Part shown: positions 50,847-61,400 of the stretch, piece after piece | How positions within the stretch are numbered: position 1 is the first letter of the stretch | Layout of the letters: every line of letters begins with the position of its first letter | From: Typhlomys cinereus | Taxonomy: Eukaryota > Chordata > Mammalia > Rodentia > Platacanthomyidae | Direction of reading: 5' to 3' | Assembly (NCBI GenBank): GCA_023101885.1 | Contig: JALPQD010000640.1 | Span: forward strand, 609,527-673,526 | DNA length: 64,000 nucleotides | Position numbers and translations under genes: made by a program | The notes under the pieces: model-generated | Databases searched by the model: none | Seen by the model: only the letters and a program-made list of their open reading frames with translations | Told to the model about the DNA's origin: nothing

Positions 50847-53800
50847 ACCACTCACATCACACCCTCACTTTGACATCACAGCCTCACCAGTGACATGCCA
50901 GAAACATTGATATCACAGCCTAACCATTGAAATCATATCCTCACTGTGATGTCATAATCTTGCACAACTGATATCATAGCCTTACTGTGATATCACAGCA
51001 TCACTGGTGAAATCACAGTCTCACTGTGACATCACAACCTCACTTCTGATGTTATAGCCTCATTGTGACATGATAGCTACACTATGACATCACAGTCTCA
51101 CCTCTGAAATCATAGCCTCAATGCAACATCACACCCTCATCACTGACACCCTATCAAGCCTCACTATGACATCACAAACTCACCACAGATATCACAGACT
51201 GACAGTGAAGTGACAGCCTCGGCAGTAACATCATAGCCTTTGACATCATTAACAGTGACACCACAACCTCACATGTTATATCACTGCCTTATTGTGATAT
51301 CAATCTTCCCACAAATATCGCAGCCTCACAGTGACCTCACAACCTCACTGTGACTCACGGTCTAACTTGATACATCATAGACTCACCAGTTACATAACAG
51401 CCTCTTGGTGAAATCAGACTTGCCACTGACATCATATCTTCCCCAATGACCTCACAGCTTCACTGTGACATCATAGTCTCAATGTGACATCACAGCCTCA
51501 CCTCTGACATAATAGCTTCTCTGTGATATAACAGGCTAACCAATGAAATCATAGCATCTATCTATGCCTCGCTATGACACCACAGCCTAAATACTGACCT
51601 CTGAGGCTAATGGTCATGTGACAGCCTCAACAGTGACACCACAGCCTCACTGTGACATCACAGCCTCAACACTGTCATCCCAGCCTCACTGACATCTGAT
51701 AGAATCAGCTCTGACATCAGAGCCTCACTGTGACATCAAGGACTCACAGTGACCTCACAACCTGCCCACTGACACCACAGACTCACCTGTTACATCATGG
51801 GCTTAAAGTGACATCAGTCTTGCCACTGATAACACAGCCTCACTGTGACATCAGAGCTTCCAGAATAATATCACCTCATGGTGACATGATAGCCCATTGT
51901 GATATGCAACCTTCACAGTGACATCACAGCCTCAGTGTGACATCACGACCTCACCAATGACAACACAGCCTCACTGTGGCAACACAAACTCACTGTAACA
52001 TCAGCCTTGCCACTGACATCACAGTCTCATTATGACCTCACACCCTCCACTGTGAGATCATCAACTCCCTGTGATATCACAGGCTCACAGTGACACCATT
52101 GGAATACAGTGACATCAAAGTCTCACGGTGCCATCCCAGCCTCACTGTGACATCACAGCCCCAAACCTGAGTTTATAGCCTTACTGTAACATCACAGTCT
52201 CACTATGACATCACAGGGTCACCTCTGAATTCATTGCCCAACCTTGACATCACAGCATCAATTCTGACATTATAGTCTCATTGTTTACTCAGACTCACTA
52301 TGACATCATAGGTTCACCTCTGTAATCGTAGCCTCAATGCGATATCACACCCTAATTTCTGCCTTCCTACCTAACCTCACTATGTACCACAGCCTCACCT
52401 CTCAAGTCAGGGCCTGAGTGAAACAAGACAGCCTCCCTGTGACACCAAAGGATTGTTATTGACATCACAACCTCACTGTGACATCACAAATTCTCCAGTG
52501 ACATACCAATCTCATAGTGACATCCTAGCCTTATTGTGATATCACAGCCATACTGTGCCATGAAAGCATAACAGTGACATAAGTTGGACTTTTGACATCG
52601 TAGCCTCACTGTGACATGACAGCCTCAGTTTGACACAATAAACTCATTGTGATATTAGAGCCTCACCAATGACAATACAGTCTAGCAAATGGCATAGTTC
52701 CCCTGTGAATGCACAATCACCACTGACATCATAACCTCACTGTGATATCACAATCTAACGGTGACACCATAGCTTCATGGTGAGATCATAACCTCACTGT
52801 GGCATCACAGCCTCACCATTTATATCTCATCATCAATGCAACATCTCAGCCTCATGTCTCACATTAGTCTTATTTCTGAATTCACAGCCTAACCATTGAA
52901 CTCACAGCTGCACTGTATCCTCACAGTCTCACCATGACATCACAGCTCCACTATGACATCACACACTCATGGTGACATCACAGCCATACTATGACATCAC
53001 AGGCTCACCACTGGTATCCTATTTAGCCTTACCATGGTACCACAGCCTCACTACAGATAGCACAGGCTCACAGTGACATGACAGATTCAGCAGTGACATC
53101 ATAGCCTTTGACATCATAAACAGTTACACGACAGCCTCACATATTACATCACTGGCTCATAGTGACATCAATCTTCCCACAGATATCACAGCCACACAAT
53201 TACCTCATAGCCTCTCTGTGACCTCACAGTCTAACCTGTTACATCATAGACTCACCAGTTACATCATAGCTTCATGTTGAAATCCGCCTTGCACTGACAT
53301 CACACTTTCCACAGAGATCTAACAGGCTCCTTGTGTCATCAAAACCTCTCTGTGATGTCACAGTCTCACAGTGAAATCACAGCTTCTCAGTGATATCACA
53401 TCCTCACTATGGCATTATAGCCTCTTTTGTGACATCACAGCCTCACTGTGACATAACGGGCTAATCTCTGAAATCATAACATCAGTGACACAACAGACAT
53501 GCTTGAGATACCACAGGCTCATCACTCACATCTCACGCTGATGGTCACATGACAGACCCAACAGTGACACCACAGCCACGCTGTAGGATCACAGCTTCAC
53601 CAATAACATGACAGCCTCACTGTGACATCTCAGCCTCATCACTGATATCAGCCTCACTTCTAACATCACAGCCTAACCACTGAAGTCTCAGCCAAACTGT
53701 GATGTCATAGTCTATCACCACTGATATCACAGTCTCACTGGTATCACAACCTTACAGTAACATCACAGACTCACAGTGACATCACAGTCTCACTGTGACT

Positions 53801-56800
53801 TCATAGCCTGCACCATTACATCACAAATACTGTGTGCCATCACAGGTTCACAGTGTCACCACAGTCACACTGTGAGATCAAAGCCTCAATTCTGATGATA
53901 TAGCCTTACTGTGACATCAGAGACTCACTATGATATCAAAGGCTCAAATCTGAAATCATTGCCCAACTGGGACATCACAGCATCGACTCTGACATTATAG
54001 CCTCACTGTTTCATTACAGCCTCACTATGACATCACAGGCTCACCTCTGAAATCATAGTGTCAATGTGCCATCATACCCTCATCACTGAACCCTTCCTAG
54101 ATTCACTATGACACTACAGCCTCACCACTGACCTCAAGGCTCACTGAAACATGAGAGCATGCCTGTGACACCACAATGTATCTACTGACATCACAATCTT
54201 TCTGTGACATCAGAACTTCCCCAGTGACATCACAACCTCACAGTGATATCATAGCCTCATTGTGACATCACAGCCACACCATGCCATCAAAGCATCACTG
54301 TGACATAAAACTTCACCTCTGACAGCATAGCCTCACTGTAGCATTGCTACCTCAGTTTGATACAATAAACTCACTGTGACATTAGAGCCTCATCAGTGAC
54401 AATACAGCCTCATCTATGACATACTCTTCCTGTGAAAGCCCAGTAACTACTGACATAAAAACTTGATTGTGATATCACAACCTCACTGTGGCATCACAGC
54501 CACACTGTGCCACCACAGTCTCACTGTGACATCACAGCTTCCAATGTAATATCCCCTCATGGTGACATGACAGCCCACAATGACATACAACCTTCACAGT
54601 AACATCATAGCCTCAGTATGACATCACAGCCTCACCAGTGACAACACAACCTCACCTCTGACATCAGCGTTGACACTGACATTAGTCAGAATACTAACAT
54701 CACTGCTACACAAAGTGATATCAAAGCCTCAATATGGCATTATAGCCTCATTTCTGACATCAAGCCTCAACAGTGACACCAGAGCCTCACCTGAAATATC
54801 AACATTGCTATTGACATTAGTCTGAACACAGACATCACTGCCAAACAAAGTGACAACACAGCCTTTGACATCACAGCTTCACCAGCGTCACTGTCATGTA
54901 ATAGGTTCACCACGACATCATTGGCACACCAGTGACATCAGAGACTGACTATGACATCTTTCTCACCACTGACGTTCCAGCCTTATTGTGACATCACAGC
55001 TTCAACAGTTACATCACAGCCTCATTGTGATGTAGCTAGCTTCACCAGTAGCTTCACAGCCTCACCGTGCCATCTAAACCTCTTCAGTGATATCACAACA
55101 TCTCTGTGTCACCAGAGCATCACTTTGCAATCATAGCCACACTGGCTAATCACAGCATCACTGTGACATTACAACCTGACAGTGCCATCACTGCATCATT
55201 GTGACATCACAAAGACTCTGTGACATCTGACTTGCCACTGAGTTAATAACCTCATGGTGACATCACATACACACCTCTGACATAGCCTCATCGTGACATC
55301 ATAGCATCACCACTGATATCATAGCCTCAGGACAACATCAGCCTTGCCACTGAAATCAGTTTCACTGTGACCTCACAGCCTCCACCGTGACATCACCAAA
55401 TTCCTTTGACATCACAGGCTCACGGTATCACCACAGCCACATGGAGACTTCGAAGCCTCATGGTGGCATCACAGCCTCGCCAGTGTCATGCCATCCTCAC
55501 TGTGACATCGTACCCTTATCACTCACATCAGCCTCATTCTGATATCACAACCTAACACTGAAATCACATCCTAACACTGAAATCACATCCTTCGTATGAT
55601 GTCACAGTCTCACTGCACTGGCATCATAGCCTCAATGTGATATCATGGCATCACTAGTGACAACATAGCCTCACTGTGATATCACAGTCAAATCCCTGTG
55701 GTTATAGCCTCACTGTGACAAGACGTCCTCACTATGACATGACAGGCTCCTCTGAAATCATTTCCCAACTCTGAAATCACAACGGGGACTCTGATGATAT
55801 AGCTTCACTGTTTCATCACAGCCTCACTATGACATCACAGGCTCAACTCTGAAATCATAGCCTCAATTCAAAATCACAATCTCATCGCTGACATCCTACC
55901 TAGACTCACTATGACACCACAGTCTCACCACTGACCTCAAAGGTCAGTGAAACATGAGAGTCTCCCTATGTTACCACAGTGTCGCTATTGACATCACAAA
56001 CTCATTGTGACAACACAACTTAACCAGTGACATCAAAATACTCTGACATAACACCACTGACATCATAGCCTCAATGTGACATCACAGCCTGTTTGACACA
56101 ATAAATTCACTGTGACATTTGAGACTCAACAGTGACAATACAGCCTCAACAATGACATAGTGTCCCTGTGAATGCATAGTCACTACTGATATCACACCCT
56201 CACTGTGACATCACAGCCAAACTGTGTCAACATAGCCTCACTGTGACATCATAACCTCAATACTGATAGGACAGACTCACGGTGATATTATAGCAGCCTC
56301 ACCAAGTACAACAAAGCCTCATGGTGACATCATATCCTCACTATGGCATCACAGCCTCATCAGTTATACCACATCATCAACGTGACATCTCAGTCTCAAA
56401 TCTCACATCAGTCTCACTTCTGAAATCACAGCCTAACCACTAACTTCACAGCCACACAGTGACATCACAACCTCACTGTGACATCACAGCCTCATTGTGA
56501 CATCGTAGCCTCATAGTGACATCACAGCAACACTGTGCCACCACAGTCTCACTTCTGGTATCTTACCTAGCCTTATTGGGATACCACAGCCTCACCACAG
56601 TTAGCACAGGCTCACCGTGATGTGACAGCCTCAGCAGTGACATCATAGCCTTTATCATCATAAATAGAGTCACCATAGCCTCACATATTACATCACTGCC
56701 AAATTGTGACATCAATTTTCCCATAGATATCACAGCCTCACAGTGTCCTCATAGGCTCACTGTGACCTCAGAGTCTAACATGTTATATCATAGTCTCACA

Positions 56801-57349
56801 GTGAAATCAGCCTTGCCACTGACATCACATTTTCCACAGTGACCTCACAGCCTCACAGTAACATCACAGCCTGTCTCCAGGTCACAGCATCACAGTGACC
56901 TCACAGCTGCACAGTGATATCACAGCCTCACTGTGGCATTATAGCCTCATTTCTACATTATAGCCTCACTGTGACATCACAGCATCACCTCTGACATCAC
57001 AGCCTCACATTTGATATCACAGGCTCACTGTGACATAACAGATTAGCCTCTGATAGCATAGCATCAGTGAAACCACGGATATCCTGCCTAGCCTCGCTAT
57101 AACACCTCGGCCTCTTCCCTTACATCTTAGGCTCAGAGACTCAAGACAGCCTCAACAGTGACACCACAGTCTTGCTGTGGCATCACAGCCTCACCAGTAA
57201 CATCCCAGCGTCATTGTGACAACTCAGCCTCATCACTGACATCAGCCTCACTTCTCACATCACAGCCTAACCACTGAAATGTCAGCTGAACTATGATGTC
57301 ATAGTCTATCACCATTGATATCACAGTCTCACTGAGATATCACAACCTT
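50847..57349 (+). repeat. Satellite array, orientation B (fifth segment)
   Basis: B monomers with HOR marker TAATAGGTTCA at 54899, preceded by 'gacattagt' monomers and followed by 'catctttctcaccactgacgttccag' (54956). Taken with 46647 and 63558, the marker spacing here is 8.2 and 8.7 kb, far longer than the approximately 2 kb of the 17.9-31.7 kb segment. No inserted element is seen before 57350. Confidence 0.92.
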
Positions 57350-57403
57350 TAACAGTTACTCTTAACCATTGCTGGGAGAAAACACCCAAAGTCAACCAAT
57401 TTA
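57350..57403 (-). mobile_element. 3' LTR tail of inverted MaLR element
   Basis: The reverse complement reads 'ttgggtgttttctcccagc...aagagtaactg', the end of the MaLR LTR at 39791. Only the last ~55 bp remain. Joined to it is internal sequence that in the copy at 40490 lies far from an LTR, so a deletion removed the rest of the internal region and most of the 3' LTR. Confidence 0.7.
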
Positions 57404-57790
57404 AGGACGAGGGCAAAACTTCACTAAACTCTTGGCTAACACATAGCTCCATGTGTCATTCGTCCAGTTGCAAACACAGTCTTTGTTCCCCTCTGGATCA
57501 TCACAAGCTGGGCTTCCACTGTCTGTGTTTCTCACAGCATTGATCTCCTCTGAGCTCTCACAAGAAAAGTCCCTTTGGCCCAACCGCCAAGACACAAAGA
57601 CTTTCCCAGTACAAAGTCCCAAAGTTCTCTGTATTTCTCCCAACAAACAGTTCCAAAGGCACACTAGCCACATCTCAGCATTGGCCATACTTTTGGGTAC
57701 CAACTTCTCTCAGCTTCACAAACAATTTTACGTTGTGGTACCAGCTGTTTTTAATCTCACAGCTATACCCCACTACCCGGTACCAATTTC
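57404..57790 (-). mobile_element. Inverted MaLR internal region
   Basis: Matches 40145-40510 in reverse complement, including the ERVL-type PBS 'attggtacc' next to the LTR. The frames at 57401 and 57453 are readings of this non-coding internal DNA. Confidence 0.84.
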
Positions 57791-58147
57791 TGTAACGATT
57801 ACTCTTAATTATTGCTGTGAGAGAATACTCAATGTCGATCAACTTAAGGGAGAAAGGGAGGTTTATTCAGCTTACAGTTTCAGAGGGAAGGTACGTCTCT
57901 CAAAGCAGAGGTAGCATGGCTGGATTGCCAAAGCCGGAGGAAGCTAAGTCACTGCAGACATCCTGGAAGCTGAGAACTACAGACTGTTTGCTGCAAAGGT
58001 AGACTTCTCCTGGAGGTAGGGTGGGACTAATCCACCTCAAGGCCCACCCCTTGTGACTGCCTTCCTCCAGCAAGGCATCCACCTCTCAAGGTTCCATGAC
58101 CTTGCCAAACACATGAGACTGTGGGGGACACATTTCAAACCATGACA
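57791..58147 (-). mobile_element. Inverted ERVL-MaLR 5' LTR
   Basis: The minus strand starts TGTCATGGTTTGAAATGTG and ends '...taagagtaatcgttaca'. It is the same family as 39791-40144. Relative to satellite polarity it has the same orientation as that copy (plus in A, minus in B). Confidence 0.86.
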
Positions 58148-58315
58148 GAGGTTATAGCCTGACTGGGACATTACAGCCTCACAATATCACTGGCTCACCT
58201 CTGAAATCATAGCCTCAATGCTACATCACACACTCTTCACTGACATTCTACCCAGCCTCATTGTGGCAACAGTCTCACCACTGACATCAGGCTCACTGAA
58301 ACATGACAGCCTCCC
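58148..58315 (+). repeat. Satellite, orientation B, between MaLR and its displaced fragment
   Basis: About 168 bp of B monomers ('tgaaatcatagcctcaatg', 'cattctacccagcctcattg'). Confidence 0.9.
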
Positions 58316-58401
58316 TGTCACTCGTCCAGTTGCAAACAGTCTTTGTTCCCCTCTGGATCATCACAAGCTGGGCTTCCACTGTCTGTCTCTCACAGCATTG
58401 A
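58316..58401 (-). other. Displaced 86-bp copy of MaLR internal sequence
   Basis: Nearly identical to 57454-57543 in the same orientation ('cgtccagttgcaaac', 'agtctttgttcccctctgg', 'atcacaagctgggcttcc', 'actgtctgt'). It differs by a few bases and two small gaps. Both sides are satellite, with no LTR, A tail or target duplication. It was therefore copied by a DNA-level process and did not insert as a retroposon. Confidence 0.88.
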
Positions 58402-61400
58402 CATAGTGTCGTGATTGACATCAAACCTTACTGTGACATTACAAATTTCCCAGTGACATCACAACCTCACAGTGACAAAAACTCATTATGACATCACAAA
58501 CATGTGTGTCATCCATGCAACACTGTGACATAAAGCTTCACCTCTGATATCATAACTTCGCTGTGACATTCCCAGACTCACAGCGATCTCACAGCCTGCC
58601 AATTGACACCACAGGCTCACCTGTTACATCATAGCCTCAGTGTGGCATCAATCTTACCTTTGATAACACAGCTTCATTGTGACATCACAGCCTCATGAGT
58701 TTCAGCATAGCTTCACCTGTGGCATCAACATATTGACATTAGTCAGAACACTGGCATCATTGCCACACAAGTGACAACACAACTTCACTGATCTCCCAGG
58801 CTCACTGAAATGGGACAGCCTCCCTGCAACACCATGGTGCAACTATTGACATCAGAACCTCAATGTGACATCACCCCCTCATTGCGACATCACATCTATA
58901 CCATGCCATCAAATTATCACTGTCACATAAAACTTCACATCTGACATCATAGCCTCACTGAGACTTCACAACCTCAATTTGACACACTAACCTTACTGTG
59001 ACACTCACCAGTGAAAATAGTCTCACCAATGACAGTCTGCCTATGAAAGCCCAGTCACTGCTGACATCACAACCTCACAGTGACATCACAATCTTACTGT
59101 GACATCACAGCCACATTGTGCCTGCAAAGCCTCACTGTGATATCACAGCCTCACCACTAATATGACAGGCCCACTGTGATATTATAGCCCCACGGGACAC
59201 CAAAGCCCTATGGTGACATCATAACCTCAATGTGACATCACAGAATTAGCACTGACATAATAACTTCAAGGTGACATCACATACACACCTCTGATACAGC
59301 TTCACTATGACATCACAGCATGACCACTGACATCATAGCCTCACTGTGACATCAGTCTTACCACTGACATCACAAACTCACTGTGACCTCATAGCCTTCA
59401 CCATAACATCACCATCTCCCTGTGACATCATTGGTTCATGTTGGCACCACAGCCACACGGTGATATCAAAGCCTCATGGTGACAACACAACCTCACTAGT
59501 GACATGCCAACCTCACTGTGACATCATACCTTTATCACCCACACCAGCATCACTGTGTGATCACAACCCTCTGTTATCTCACAGCCTCATATGGACATCA
59601 CAGCGTCACAGTGATATCATAGCCTCACTGTGACATCACAGCCTCACCTCTGACATCACAGACTCACAGTGACATAACAGGCTAACCTCTGAAATCATAG
59701 CATCAGTGACACCACGGAGATCCTGCCTAGCCTCACTATAACACAACAGCCTCATCACTGATATCTCAGGCCCTTGGTCACAGAACAGCTTCAAGAGTGA
59801 CACCACAGCCTTGTTGTGGCATGATAGCCTCACCAATAACATCCCAGCCTCACTGTGACATCTCAGCCTCGTCAATGACATCAGATTCACTTCTGACATC
59901 ACAGCCTGAGCACTGAAATCTCAGTCAAACTGTGTTGTCATAGTCTATCACCACTGACATCCCAGCCTCACTTTTGATATCACAATCTCACAGTAACATC
60001 ACAGCCTTTCCTCTGACATGACAGCCTCAGTATGACTGCGCAACCTCACCACAGACATCCTAACCTCACTGTAAAATCAAAGCATCACCCCTGATGTCAC
60101 AGCCTCACTGACATCTCATAGAATCAGCCCTGATATGAAAGACTTACTGTGACAATAGGCTCACAGTGAACTCACAGCATACCCACAAGTTCACCTGATA
60201 TATCATAGCCTCATTGTGACATCAGTCTTGCCACTGACATCGCAGTCTCACTGTGACATCCCAGCTTCCAGAACGATATCAACTCATGGTGACATGACAG
60301 CCCACAGCCTCCCTGTGACACCTCTGTGTCGCTGTTGACATCACAATCTCACTGTGACATCACAACTTCCCCAGTGACATCACAAACTCACAGTGAAATC
60401 ACAGACTCATTGTGACAACTCACTCAGCCATAGCGGGCCATCAAAGTGACATAAAGCTTCACCTCTGACATCATAGCCACACTGTGACATCACAGCTTCA
60501 GTTTGATACAGTAAACTCACTGTGACATTAGAGCCTCAGAAGTGACAATACTGTCTCACAAGTGACATAGTCTTCCTGTGAAAGCACAGTCACTATTGGC
60601 ATCACAGACTCACTGTGACACTGTAAAAGTCTAACCTGTTACATCAGTAGCTCACAGTGATACCACATCCACACGGTGACATCAAAGCCTCATGTTGGCA
60701 TCACAGTCTCACCAGTGACATGCTAGACTCATTATGACATCATACTCTCATCACTCACATCAAAACCACTAAAATCACATCTCACTGTGATGTCATAGTC
60801 TCATTCCACAGACATCACAGCCTCACTGTGATATCACAGCATCACTGGTGACAACACAGCCTTATTGTGACGCTACAACTTCCACAGGGACATTATAACC
60901 TCACAGTGAGATCACAGCCTCATTGTTAAATCACAGCCATACCATGCATCAAAGCATCTCGTAATATAAAGCTTCACTTCTGACACAATAGCCTCACTGA
61001 GACATCGCAGCCTCTGTTTGACAAAATAAACTCACTGTGACAAAGCCTTACAAGTTACAATATACCCTCACTAATGACATAGTCTCCCTTTGAAAGCACA
61101 GTCATTACTGATATCACAACCTCACAATGACATTACAACCTCACGTGTAATCACAGCCGCACTGTGTCAGCACAGCCTCATTGTGACATCACAGCCTTAC
61201 CACTGATAAGACAGGAACACTTTGATATTACAAACTCACCAGTGACACCACAGCCTCATGGTGACATCATAATCTTACAGTGGTATCACAGCCTCACCAG
61301 TTATATCACATCATCAATATGACATCTAGGCCTCATCTCTCATAGAAGTCTCCCTTCTGAAATCACAGTCTAACCACTGAACTCACAGCTGCACTGCGAC

